Source: Stemphylium vesicarium (Eukaryota > Ascomycota > Dothideomycetes > Pleosporales > Pleosporaceae). Taken from it: a stretch of 64,000 nucleotides of DNA. The translations under genes were made by a program, and so were the position numbers. The stretch is taken from assembly GCA_004380135.1 (NCBI GenBank), contig QXCR01000047.1, positions 124,001 to 188,000 of the forward strand, in the 5' to 3' direction. Position 1 is the first letter of the stretch; every line of letters starts with the position of its first letter. Of this stretch, positions 26,659 to 38,090 are shown one piece after another. Under the pieces are notes generated by a model that worked only from the letters and a program-made list of their open reading frames with translations, did no database searches and was not told the origin of the DNA.

Positions 26659-27309
26659 ATGGCAACAACATCGCCCTACCCGCCACCACTACCCACACCC
26701 GCACCATCCACAACGTCACCAAACATGACCTTCGTCTTCCCACCCCACTACTCCTTCCCGCCTTTCTTCACCCTACAACCCGTCGCCAGCACACGCAGCT
26801 CCCAGCTCGCCTCCTGGTCAACCCTAATCCAATCCTACTGCCGACACCACCGCATCTTCACCCTCTCCCTCATCGACGCGCTCTCGACGCCCCTCTTCAC
26901 AAACGCAACCCTGCGCCGCAGTCTCTCCCTGCGCGACGCAAAAGCAATAATAAGCTACATGGCGTCCCCCGAAGGCGGGAACCGCGCCGAGTTCCTCACA
27001 ACGGGCACCAAGAAGAGTGCGAAAGCGGCGGCTGCCGGCGGAGACGAGGGCGAGGGCGGCAAGGCGTGGATTTACTGGCGGAGACCCGAGGAGTGGGCGG
27101 CGGCGCTCGAGGAGTGGGTCGATAGGACGGGGCAGAAGGGTACTGTGCTCACGTTGTATGAGATTGTCGAGGGTGATGCTAGTGCCAAGGAGGAATTTGC
27201 GGGCATGGATCTGGAGCTGTTGCAGAGGAGTTTGGGCGTTTGCGTTAAGAGGGGGAAGGCGCAGGTTTTTGGTAGTGGGGGCGAGGGCGAGGGTGTGAAA
27301 TTCTTCTAA
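26659..27309 (+). CDS. VPS25: ESCRT-II subunit Vps25
   Basis: Component of the endosomal ESCRT-II complex that sorts ubiquitinated cargo into multivesicular bodies; Vps25 binds ESCRT-III Vps20. Single exon, 216 residues. It contains the family N-terminal block FPPHYSFPPFFTLQPV followed by RSSQLASWSTLIQSYCRHH, the start of the first winged-helix domain. A second winged helix includes KAWIYWRRPEEWAAALEEWV and GTVLTLYEIVEGD, and the C-terminus LQRSLGVCVKRGKAQVF closes the fold. The start at 26659 (MATTSPYPP) gives a short proline-rich lead; 26725 (MTFVFPP) is an equally possible start and the open frame extends to 26500. A glycine/alanine-rich insertion (about residues 120-135) separates the two domains, a common fungal variation. 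Confidence 0.92.
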   Translation: MATTSPYPPPLPTPAPSTTSPNMTFVFPPHYSFPPFFTLQPVASTRSSQLASWSTLIQSYCRHHRIFTLSLIDALSTPLFTNATLRRSLSLRDAKAIISYMASPEGGNRAEFLTTGTKKSAKAAAAGGDEGEGGKAWIYWRRPEEWAAALEEWVDRTGQKGTVLTLYEIVEGDASAKEEFAGMDLELLQRSLGVCVKRGKAQVFGSGGEGEGVKFF

Positions 27310-27646
27310 GGTACGTGGATGGATAGTAGGGGGATATGAAAGGACGTGGGATTTTGTACGCATTGGACTGAAGGAGGATGGGAGGGATGGGAAGGAGCAA
27401 ATGATACCCAAATGAATTGAGATTTTTACATATGGTATTTTTTCTGGCGCATTTCGGAGGCCAACACATCTAAACAATGCGTGTCTACTAAATGCTTGCC
27501 CGAGTCTACAATGACGATGAGCGTGCAGCGCCTTTAGTATTGCATAACCCCATACAAAGAGTGTCGTGTATTTACTAGGCTGGCTAGTTCTGTGTCGCGA
27601 CTAAGCGTTCTTGACATACGCAACACAATACCCTTTACGCACACAG
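27310..27646. other. Convergent 3' intergenic
   Basis: Lies between VPS25 (+) and the broken kinase gene (-); it must contain both 3' ends. Nothing further recognised. Confidence 0.5.
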
Positions 27647-29079
27647 TCACAAAGCTTTCTGCAACCCCCCAAAAGGATTCCAACACACATCCGTCAAACT
27701 GGTCCTCGGCATCCTGCCTTGCGCCAAAACCTCCACCCAGCCCTTCACCCACTTGATCGTCATATCATTCTCGCACATATCCAACGCAAGCAATACATCC
27801 CTGCACATATGTCCTTCTTGAAAGCACTGCAACTACCTTGGCTCTTGCCTGCCCATCTCTTCGAGAAAGAACTTTCTGAGACAGGTACGCTCATAGAGCT
27901 CCAGCTTGGTTTTGTATACTTCTGAGGCAGCTTCGGGGGCAGATGAGTCTCGGTATGCTGGAGGTGAGGTGCGCGTGGGACCTTTGAGGAATTGGGAGAG
28001 CTGGACGGAGAAAGAGGTCGGGAGCGAGGCGCAGCATTCCCAATCTACGATGGCGGTTACGTCGCCGGTGGGGGAGACGAGGATGTTGGAGGTGCTGATG
28101 TCGCGGTTGGAGAGGATTGTGCGTTCGTCGTTGTCAGGTGTAGGTAGGGGAAAGAGTCGTGGAATGACTTCGCGTAGACTGGAAAAGACGGCTTGGATGT
28201 CTGTGTAGTGTTCTAAGTCGTCCTCGTCATCCAGATCTAGCTTCCTGGCGAAATGCTCGAGAAATTGGAGACGGGCAGATAGGTACTCTTGACTGCTCTT
28301 GAAAAAACCTCAGACAATGTCAAGAGTGATGTCGTCGCTTTGGAAGAAAGCGGGTTGGACGACCTCGCCGACTTCGATTGCGGTAGTAGTCGGGCTCAGA
28401 GCGGAATCGTCTTGGAGATAGAGGCTGCCGATCCTCGACAGCTGGATGCTGAAGATCTGTGACATATATCCCACGATGTTTTGAACCAGGAGGCCTTTCT
28501 TGAGCCACGATAGTTCGTGCCAGACTTCGTGCAATGAACGGGCATTGACACGTTCCATGAGCATCCATTCGAATCCAAGCTCGTTGGTGAGGTCAGCATC
28601 GTACGCGATGATTTCTGGTACTGGGATGTTGGTTCGAATGCGAAGGAAAGCAAGTGTGGCCACCTCACTCTTGGTCTTGATACCCGGTGCAATGGGGAGG
28701 CTGACGCGAAAGATGAATTTACCCTTGGAGCAATTGATAGCGAACAGTTTGTTGAAAGCACCCTCCGCAAAGGGCTCTGGCTTGCACTTCTCGATACCGG
28801 GAAACTTTAGGTGTTGGTGCGCAAGCTTTGTAATGATATCGATAGAGGGCTCGTCGGTCCAATTTGACTCGGTACTGAACAGATCTACAATCCATTTGAG
28901 ACCCGGTTGGTGGACTTCGCGGAAGGGAATGCTTGAAGGAGCCGTCCTTAAGAGTGTATCAGCGAGGGTAGGGTTAATGTTGAAAGTTTTTGTGATATAG
29001 GGAAGTGAGTAGTTGGGAGAAGAAGGTGCGCTTTAAGAAAACGGGCAGGCGCCCATCACCTCTGTTTGCCTTTCATCAT
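27647..29079 (-). pseudogene. APH-family kinase-like gene with two in-frame stops
   Basis: Remnant of a fungal aminoglycoside-phosphotransferase-like (protein-kinase fold) gene. Proposed exons are 29079-29060 and 28946 onward; the 113-nt intron has a plausible branch CTGAT and ends TTAAG. The frame carries the family blocks APSSIPFREVHQPGLKW, PFAEGAFNKLF, FRVSLPIAPG, KSEVATLAFLR, IPVPEIIAYDAD and NELGFEWMLMERV. It then meets TGA at 28310-28312, continues without frameshift through FFKSSQEYLSARL, the catalytic-loop region DISTSNILV and the metal-binding VDWECC, and meets TAG at 27833-27835. It finally ends at TGA 27647-27649 after KWVKGWVEV. The usual His of the catalytic HxD is Asn here (SNRDIS). 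Family position suggests the stops replace Arg (CGA) and Trp (TGG). A product stopping at the first TGA would be 218 residues and would lack the catalytic loop. Read-through or sequencing error are alternatives. Confidence 0.8.
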
Positions 29080-31370
29080 CAACAATGTCAGGTTACATAC
29101 TAATTATACCTATTTCTCCATTTTCACCTAATCCGCCCGATACCGTGATTTCATGTGCTGTTCACCTCGGCGCCTTTATACGAAGCAATTCACTCCCGCG
29201 GTCACCTTCACCCCCTTCTACAATTCACTCTCGCGGCCACCTTCGCCCTCTCTGCAATATGAACCCCACCGATCGCTCCTGGAGCTCACTCTCTTTTGTC
29301 TGCATAGATCAATTACACAACCAGTCCCCAACCGAAGCTTCCGAGATCAAGTATACCGAACCAAGGCCATGGGTAAGACAGGTTATTGGTGAATGGACGT
29401 TCAGCAGTTCATATGGACGGGCAACGGTTCAGACCTGTTTCATTATTAGCATGGGAATCTAGGCGTTGTATATCCCGGATGGCGTTTCGGCAGTATAGAA
29501 CTAGACACGGTTAGCGATTCATGGAATAGGAATAGAATGGATGTGAAATACAAGGAACTACTCGTTCAGTTCGACTACCTCGCATTGACGACATCCCAGC
29601 GTGAGTTGAAACTCAAACAGGCGCCGTCAGAGGCTCCGCAGATGGCAAACAGCAAGCAGAGTGAAGAATTACAAATAGATGTGCAGATCAAATGAAGAAG
29701 ATGGTATACAAGGTTTTCAGGCTGAATTCTCTCAGTGACAAAGGCTAAGATGAAAGGTAATCAGCGATCGGAAACGCTAAGTATGCTACCTTCAAGCTTA
29801 AAGAATTAAACGCAGATTGCTTACACTCGCAGGCGTAGCAAGGACCTCTTTGAAGATCAGCTACTTTATGATTATCTTAACATGCGGCCTGTGACACGGT
29901 ACACGACAGAGCTGACGTTACCCCTAATGTAGTCCCTAACAAGATCAAGCAAGCAGTGGTGACATGGTAGTGCACCCACCCTGCTGGCAGGCGTGCCTTG
30001 CAGTGGCAGCGTATACACGTGTGACACAAGATATGCGGGGGATGTCCGTTCCCGTGGTGGGTTCGAGATTCACGATACATGGACTCGCGATGGTAGATCA
30101 GGGCGAAAGATCGGCGTGATAGGGAATGATTTAGGGAGCGGGCCGTTGGCTAGTCTCTAGGAGGAAAGGGCCGAGGGCCAACGGGCACGGGCACGGGTCA
30201 CGGGCTAGCGCGCGATGCACGCGTACAGCCCTCAGCCTCCACAATGCACAAGTTTGGCTCGTGATTGACTGGCGTTGGGTTCATGACGATGTTCCTGAAT
30301 GGCGTGGCTGGGTGAGAGGCAGGGAGAACCGGGGCCGATCAGAGACGATGGAGTTGAAGGAGTTGCGACGCCGCATGAACTAGACAGAACCATGGAAACG
30401 CTAAGGACTAGGTTCGAAGCTCCGCAAGCTCCACCAGACGGTGGGCGGAACGCACAACACCAGGCGGTGGCCAGCGATTGTGGGGAGGGCGATGAGACAA
30501 GGCGGTGACCGTGCCTCAGTGGGACAGTCTCAGGATCTAGGTGAAGATCATGCGCTGCGATAACAGAGAGGTGGCCGCGCAGTGTGGTTCCTGGATGCGC
30601 CGTCGAGAGATGGGTGTTGATTGAAACGGCGGACTAAGATAATACAGAAGGCGCATGCAGGCAGGCGCTATGCCGGTTAGAGCGGGCTGCAGGCTGCTGC
30701 AGGACAACACAGCAAGAACAACAGCAAAGACCCGTTGAAAAAGTCAGCCCTTCGGCCGCACTGTGGGTCTGCGTGCAAAGGTCGAGGAGATGAAATGGCA
30801 GTGTCCAAGTTCAATTCAATCGACCAGCAGCGAGGCTATATGAGGCCAGGAAGATGAGACAAAAAGCATCGGAGAGATAATTTTAGGCCAGGAACCTCAT
30901 TTCCCGCCGGCAGGGTCGGCCCAATCAGGCGCGCGCAAAATGCTGCATCCTGGCCCTTGCGCTGGGAGCTAGGGTAGCAGCAGCGCTCCAGGGCTCCTCC
31001 CTCGCGTGCTGCTGCGTCCCCCAATCGATGGTGCCTTCCTTCTTCTACGTGTGCGGCCCTCGTAGCTTCCCTACCCACCGACTACGCTCTTTTTGCCAGT
31101 TGCGAGCGCGGCTGCCTCTTTCCCTTCTTAGACCGGTCCACCGTTGACCCGGTCTCTATTTTCTAATCCTCTTGATTGAGCTCTGCAGATACATAGATAC
31201 GCATCCAAACAATCCACGTCTCCCATCTACATGCCGCGCATGGCCTCGTGAAGCTGCGCGTCTTCCTCTGGTTGTCTCCGCCTCGATACATTTACTCTAC
31301 CACGGTCGTGGCCGCGTATTGGACTTAGCGACAAGATCATCCCCTTCTGCGCCTACTAGATATCCCCAGC
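29080..31370. other. 2.3-kb intergenic stretch
   Basis: Short open frames only, with no recognisable domains. The right end is the likely promoter and leader of the SH3-domain gene. A short CGGGCA-rich repeat lies near 30180-30215. No RNA gene recognised. Confidence 0.5.
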
Positions 31371-33317
31371 ATGCCCCAATGCTCGTGCTGTCACGATGCG
31401 AGCTATCCATCACCATCCGGAAATTGCTGTCGATCGCATAGTGCCGCTCGTCGTCAGAAGCAAACACGTCGACTAACAAAACGCGCCGCTCTCCTCACCG
31501 TGCTCGCTGCCGCACTGCCTTCAACAATGGCCCAGCAGAGCTGCGTATCGCTCCAAGGTTCCACCGCATGCCCTGCCTTTACCTCGGCCTCGGTGAACAC
31601 GAACCTGACCGGGAACTTGTACGTCAAAGCACCATTCAGTATGCCACCCAGAACCAACGTTAATCGCAAACAGTCCCTTCCTCCAGTTCGTCTCGGACAC
31701 CCAGTCATTCGATGAAGGCCTAAGAAACTACATCGAGACCGGATACGCGCAGCGACAGTTAGTCTAGCCGCGTCTTGCTACATAACCATTCTAGAACACT
31801 GACACCTCACAGGTATGAAGATATATTAGGCTGTTCCGACGTCAATCTTACCAGCACTACCAACCTCTATGCTCGCTATACAACAACAGTCCTGTGCAAC
31901 GCCATAATCCAGTCCTCCAAGGATTCCTGCGGCCTCAGCAACCAAGATGCGACACCGCTATGCGCCAGTGCTTGCGTATGTAGATTCGATCCAGGCACAG
32001 AACCACACCACTGACCAACTGCAGGCCGACTTTGCTATCAGTGAACAGGTGATAATATCGAGCCCGGACCTATGCGGCACCCCTGGCAACAATGCCGTGC
32101 CTCAGATTCGTTCAGACTTTACCCGTTGTTCGAACCCCTCCGACTCTCTCAGCAGCAGTTGCATCGAAGCAGTCGCAAACGAGCCTGCCGAATGTGGATA
32201 CCGAGGCAATCTGGAAGGCCTGTGTCTCTTTTGTTCCGATAGCACCGCCAACTCGACCGATTCCTGCTGTGTCAATTCCAATGTCGAAGCCCGTTGCCAA
32301 GGCGTAGATCTCCCAACCACCGTATCTATGCCTCCCGTCTTCCCATCGAGTACCTCGTCTGCCGCGCCAAGCTCCACGGCTGGGGAAGGTTCAGGTGGAG
32401 ACAATTCAGAGTCCGGACTCTCCGGAGGCGCTATTGCAGGCATTGTTATTGGGTCCCTCATTGGCGCAGCCTTGATTATCGCTGCTGTCATCTTCTGCTG
32501 CATGTTCATGCGAAAGAAGAAGCACAGCCAGGCCGGTAGCGTTTTCAACACCCCATCGCCATCACGTCGCCACTCTCCCAGGGGCAACCCCCTGCCACCC
32601 ATGAGCTTTGCAGGTGACGGTCAATCGCCTGCAACCATCCTCCCAGGCGCTCGCGTGCAACGCATGTCAGCCTTGGAGGGATCAACTTCGTCGGCCAACA
32701 ACAGTGATAGAGGCGGCCATATGGCTGCTTATGATGGCCCTCTCATTGGTGCTTATGACTCACCAGAATCGATACGTGGTGCTCTTGCCGGAAACCTACC
32801 AAAGCGTCAGGGCTCATTGTCCAGTCACTCAGCCTTAGGAGCAAACTCTTCCCCCCTTTCCGGATCCGACCACACGCGCAACTTTTCCAGCCCCGATGGC
32901 ATCGCTTCCGGCCAGTCCGAGCAATTGCAGTTTTTCAAGGACTACTATTCCCAGGATGATATTCACCCGAACGATACCGTTGCGACGCTCTGGGCCTATC
33001 AACCTCGCGCTGGAGACGAGTTCGAACTAGAAAGAGGAGACATGCTCAAGGTTGTTGGTATTTGGGATGATGGTTGGGCGACGGGTGTCAGACTATCCGA
33101 ATCGGCAGAGCAATGGGAGGCGCGCAAGGCTGAACAACGCGACTCAGGCGTGAGCAACGGAAGCGGACGATCACCAGTCGAGTCCGACAGCGAGATCAAG
33201 GCTTTCCCCTTGGTCTGTGTGTGCCTACCGCAGCACTGGCGAAAGACGATCGAGGGCGACAGTACGGGCATTGGAGGGCACAGGAGTGGAGGTGACCGAG
33301 AGCCTCCAAGCCCCTAA
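31371..33317 (+). CDS. Signal peptide/TM/SH3 domain membrane protein (Fus1-like architecture)
   Basis: Predicted type I plasma-membrane protein of 595 residues. Exons are 31371-31618, 31674-31757, 31813-31975 and 32025-33317; introns of 55, 55 and 49 nt all keep phase and rebuild a conserved cysteine-rich ectodomain (TGYAQRQYEDILGC, DSCGLSNQD, CASAC-ADFAISEQ). A signal-like segment RAALLTVLAAALPSTMAQQ ends near residue 55, so the true start may be downstream of 31371 or in an unrecognised upstream exon. A single TM segment lies near 298-325 (IVIGSLIGAALIIAAVIFCC) and is followed by KKKH. The tail is Ser/Pro-rich, then an SH3 domain at about 480-550 (TVATLWAYQPRAGDEFELERGDMLKV, GWATGV). TM plus C-terminal SH3 resembles yeast Fus1; orthology is not claimed. 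Confidence 0.88.
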
Positions 33318-34942
33318 TGATGCCCTCTGTGTCTGGTCTGTTAACCTACCCTAGAACTGTCCACTCCGTGTCAGTCCCCGCTCTACATACGACTTGGTCA
33401 GGGCAAGAGCCGTGTCGCATCCGCACCGCCATCTTCGGCGACACGGCCACTACTCGCAAGGACGCCGGATGTTCACTCCCTAGGCTCCAGCACGCTTATC
33501 GACTGTGTCCACAAATACTAATGTAGCCACGATGATGTTTGTTCACGCACTGCTTTTTTGTTCCGCTTTTTCGATTCATGATCTCATGATCATCGGCCTG
33601 CTCCCTTTACCCCACCAGCTCCAGGGGCCCTCTCCTCCATTTATGGCTTGCTTTTTGTCGTCCTTGGACCCTTATTTTGGGCACCCCACCGGTTCATACC
33701 CCCGACGCAACTACGGCCACATCCTTTGTGTTTACTTGTTTTTCTTCTTTCCCTTTGACGATTTTGGCGAAGAGATAGACTGCCTTCGGGTCTAGTGTCT
33801 AATACGCTTCTTTACTACTTAACGCGCCATCTTTGCGCGTTCTCACAATCTCCTTGGGCCGCTTTCGACAACGTAACTCCACCGACACTACCACCACCGC
33901 ACTACGTACATCACGCCATCCAGCACATACGACCACCCCCTCGGCTGATTGTCATTTCTCTCTCCCTCTACCTCCGTTCTATACCCCTCCATCGCATGAC
34001 AACATGCGGTGAAACCGTTTTTTGTTTTCTGTTTCGCTTCTTCGTTCTCTTCTTCTTGGTTGTCTATCGTGGAAGAGTAATCACAAGAGCTGGAAAGCAC
34101 AAAGAAACGAATACCTGTACATAACCTGTTGTTTTTTCTCGCTTCCACGAGCTTCTCAAGTTCCCAAAGGGAAAGGTTAATTCTGTTTTGTGTTTTATCT
34201 TGCTTACATTTCTATGATATTCCACTCTGTTTGGATACAATCGGGGGGTGGTTAGCTTTTTTTGTTGGGTTTAGCTGTTTGATGCGACGTTTTTCTTCTT
34301 CTTCTGTCGGTTGGATGTTGGAAGCTGAGAGTGAGAGGGCGAGAGAAAGTATGTGTGTGTGTATGGTAGAAGGTTGGTGGATTGTTGGATTGTCGTGTCT
34401 TTTGGGAGGTTAGCTAGGGTATTCGACGCGGCGTGCTTGCAGGCAAATGGGGGGAAACACAATATGGAAACCACAGTCGATATTCGTCTTCTGTTCCTCT
34501 TCTTTTCTCGTGATCTTCTTGATGACAGATCCTCTTATGTCGCTTGCGTGACTGACTCATGTGTGTGTGTGTGTGTTTCTTAGATGCGAAACATGATCCC
34601 AACGCGTTCAATCTCCGACCCTGGAAAGGAGTAAGGTATAGCATGAAGGACGCGGGAAACGAACACTGCCACAAGTCGCAATAGCCTTTGCGATCCACAT
34701 GTAATCATACCGTTGTTTCATTTCATCTTGGTTCATTCTATATTTGTATTCCGTATCTTATCTTCCTGCTTGTGGTATCGTGTCTTGAACTACCTTCCCA
34801 CATCATAAAACGTCATTGTCGTTGCTTGCTTACTCTCAAAGTAGATGCAAACATTGCACTCTCACCACATCCAATCGTCCCACCATTATTTCTCCACGGT
34901 TTAATCTATCCATCAAATGATATCATCCCCTCCCTGTCTAAT
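33318..34942. other. Convergent intergenic, 1.6 kb
   Basis: Between the SH3 gene (+) and the zinc-finger gene (-). Sequence is T/C-rich and contains a (GT)8 run at 34561-34576. Both 3' UTRs lie here. No gene recognised. Confidence 0.55.
34561..34576. repeat. (GT)8 microsatellite
   Basis: Sixteen nt of uninterrupted GT in non-coding DNA. Confidence 0.9.
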
Positions 34943-37197
34943 CTACGACTTCGCCCTCCTCCTCCCTGCTTTCCCCAACCCCCCATCTTCATTCCTCTTA
35001 TGCCAATCGTCAATCTCGCGGCGCACACTCTCTCGATACATTTTGTACTCGTCGCTCGCCTCGACGAGTAACTGCGGACAGTGGCCCGAGCGGCGGAGAT
35101 GGCGCTTGAGGTTTTCCCAGCGACAGTCTGGTTTAAAGGTGCAGTTTGCGTGGGGGCAGCGGTAAGGGCGAAGGGTCTGGTATATGGTGTTAGCGAACGC
35201 TTTCCTCATTCGAATGCGTGATGTAGAGATGATGGAGAAAGTCGAGGACATACCTGGTGCGTTCTCTCGTGCTTACTCAAGTTACTCGAATCCGCACAGG
35301 TAAACTCGCAGAAGCGGCATTTGTGTGGTTTCTTGCCCTCATGTAGGGCGCTGATGTGCGTTTGCAGTTGCGTGTGTGTTGTGGTTGTGTAGCCGCAACG
35401 GTCACATACGTAGGGGCGTTCGCCCGTGTGGGTTCGCTCGTGGTTGTCTTTGGCTTGGTTGGTGGCGAAGGTCTTGTCGCAGCCTTCGTAGCTGCAGGCG
35501 TAGGGCCGGTAGCCGGCGTGGCCGAGGAGGTGGCGCGAGAGCTTGGAGCGCTGCTTGAAGTCTTTGGAGGAGGCTTCGCAGCCTTCCCATTGGCAGAAGC
35601 AGTGGGTGCAGTTGTCCACGTGGGCGGTTTTGACGTGCTTGTGTAGCGCTTCGGGTGTTTCGAAGAGAGCGAGACAGAGAAGGCCTGGTCCATGTTGCCT
35701 GGGTCGTTGTTAGTTTGGATGCTGCTTTGTGGTGGGACAGAGGGCAGGTGGTTTCAGACCACCAAGCAGAAGTCTTCAGCTCACTTACCATTTGCAAACG
35801 CATGCCTGCGAGTCTGATGATGCAGCTCCAAGCAACATACTTGAGCCAGTGGAGGTGGTAGTACTCGGTCGCAGAATATCGTTCTGAACAGCCGAGGCAA
35901 GATAATCGAGCTTGTTGGTGCTACCAAACGAGCCCGCAGGCTGATAGACATTCGGAAAAGCAGAATCCGTCAACATCCACGAATGATCGTTGAAGCCCAG
36001 CATAGGGTCGTCAAAGCTAAAAGGATTTGCTGAATGTATCGTGTTCCGGTCCGCTGAGATGGGACTGGTCGGTAGACTTGGGTTGAACCCAAAGGTCATA
36101 AAGTTATTAGCTAGCCCATTGCCTGAAGCCACTGAAGAATTCCACAGGTCAAGCTGCTGCTGTGATGCAGATGGGGCGTCACCACACGCTCGCTGAGGAC
36201 CATGGCAGCAGGAATTGTCGATGTGACAATGATCCCCTGCGACATTGAGGTAACAATGTGGAGGGAAGGCTGTCTGGCCTGGTGCAGGTGATGGCTCAGT
36301 TGTGAATACGCTTTCTAGCGATGTGTAATTGCTGTGCGACAGTGCCGGTGTTGGGGCACTCGAGGCCGTCGTTAAGTCGTCGGCGGTGTGGTAGCCATGC
36401 GTCTGCGAGAAACAAGGATACGTCTCGAATGACGCAAGACCGCCCTGGTGGTCATGTAATCCTTCTTGGAAGTGACACGGCGCATGGTCGTAACAGTATA
36501 CAGTACCAACGGGCGTCGGAGCGGAATGGGCGAAGTGACAGTCGTTGTTTGGGTCACCCAGGGGGCAGGGCTGAGAGTCGCACTTCTGACAGAAGCATGG
36601 TTGGTCTGGACAAGCGGCCTTTGTACAATCAGGGTCTACACAGTTGTCTGTGCAATGGTTGTTCTTCTGGGTGCATCGAGGGTCGAAACAGGCGTCATCG
36701 TCAGCACACTCGTCGGTAGGGCAAGGCAGTGAGCAGTCTGGGGGACAAGATGGCTCCAAATTGCACTCCTGACAAAATTTCTCGAAAGAATCGTCCGGAA
36801 ACGAGCAGTCCGGCTCGGTAGCTTGGTGAGATTCTGTGACGGGGTGGTGGAATTCGCCAACCTTGTGGGCCGAAGCCTTCCGTTTTGTCGGGCGCACATC
36901 GTAGGCTTCCGGGCAGTTTTCAGGGCACCTATTGCAACACAGCTGGGGATCAAGAAGGTACTCTTCTGAGCTCGGGCCCGTCGTTTGGGTAGATTTTTGG
37001 GCGTCATCTCGCAGCTCATCGGCATCTCGCTTTGTCCCAGCGACCATGGGTGTGGGAAACATGGATTCTGTAACCCGCAGGTAATCGTCGTCGCCAAAGG
37101 CCGAATCGCGATCGCAATCTACACAGCTGTTAGCCATCGTTGGCGTCTCCCGGATCCTTTGTTGGAGGGGCAGAGTCGCAGGCCCGTCAGTCGGCAT
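34943..37197 (-). CDS. C2H2 zinc-finger transcription factor with Cys-rich N-terminus (Zap1/ZafA-like)
   Basis: Probable nuclear regulator. Exons are 37197-35789, 35698-35254 and 35176-34943; the 90- and 77-nt introns start GTAAGT and GTATGT. Joining them rebuilds finger-like units: CVCKW-QHGPGLLC with H-x-H, CFCQWEGC with KLSRHLLGH, then canonical C2H2 fingers linked by TGYRP/TGERPY-type linkers, then KPHKCRFCEF with SKHERTH joined to TLRPYRCPHANC with KRHLRRSGH. About six units in all. Upstream, near residues 130-225, there are dozens of Cys residues in CxxC/CxxxC spacing together with His, suggestive of metal binding. The layout (Cys/His-rich activation part plus C-terminal finger array with a leading CxW-type finger pair) resembles zinc-responsive Zap1/ZafA, but this identity is inference. 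Start uncertain: in-frame ATGs exist at 37314, 37197 and 37137. Confidence 0.82.
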
Positions 37198-38090
37198 TAT
37201 GGAAGTGTTACAGTGCAGGCCATCTAGGTACTCAAGTCGGACACTCGAGTTTGCATGGGTGAGAGGGTGCATAGGCAAAAGAAAGTTTCCGTTACGGTAG
37301 GTACGTACAATCACGTCATCCAGAGCGACCCAAGCAATTTTCTACCTACGATAAGTGAAGTTTGAAAACTTCAGGGCAATGCATAGCGCTCGAGGGAGAG
37401 GATGTGAATTCGTATTAGCGCCTCACGAGAAGTCCACCTATCACGTGTAAGTTACTGGCTTAGGTGCGCCTGTCGTCATTGGTCGCTTCCGCCAAAATCG
37501 AAATGTCGCGCCCGTCTCGTGCCTGCTTGCCCAGCGCGATAGCACCCAGCTCTTGCTGCAAAGACAGATGATCTTCGCCACGTCGGACTCGTCGTTGATT
37601 GTTCTCAGATTGTTATGCAGGGCCATTCCAGTACCCGTGTCATCATGTGCGACCGGCACGTCCTCGTTGCAAAGACTGGGCACGGCATGTTAGTTTGCAC
37701 TATGACCTTAGTGTACCCACCCACGTGCTGTATCAATGCTTGCGGTCAACATAATTCGCGCTTGTCGCAAACCTGCAAAGTTCAAGAGCAATAAGGATGA
37801 ATAGGATGGCAGTCAAGAAGTTGTCTATGTCATGCCCGCGCAAACGTCAGCGACCCTGAATAGACCCCCGTAGCCGGGATCCGAGAGACAGGTACTTGGC
37901 GCCAATCCCGCGCGTCGTAAACCGTAGACGCAGCTCCTCCCCGCCACGAGGCTGACATCTCCACAACCTTTCTTTGGACCCTCTTATACCACATCGTAGT
38001 AGCACAGCCACAATACATTCACGTCATTCACCTGCCACTCTTTCTTTCATCCTACTCACTACCAGATCAACATCATACTTTGTATTACAG
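37198..38090. other. Divergent intergenic, zinc-finger gene to small acylated protein
   Basis: Holds the promoters of both flanking, divergently transcribed genes. The base just before the next start codon follows TTACAG, so a 5' UTR intron for that gene is possible. No ORF of note. Confidence 0.5.

Noticed and set aside
26824..27477. 217-codon minus-strand open frame over VPS25
   Set aside because: Antisense to a clear Vps25 coding sequence.
28310..28312. TGA as selenocysteine or programmed read-through
   Set aside because: Filamentous ascomycetes are not known to use selenocysteine, and the context TGA-GGT is not the known efficient read-through motif (TGA-CTA). A second stop downstream makes decay simpler.
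30045..30085. GGTTCGA B-box-like word
   Set aside because: The stem needs two G-T wobbles and there is no A box or acceptor stem; not a tRNA.
33925..33950. Resemblance to the 5' end of fungal 5S rRNA
   Set aside because: Only about nine bases match; the internal control region and the remainder of 5S are absent.
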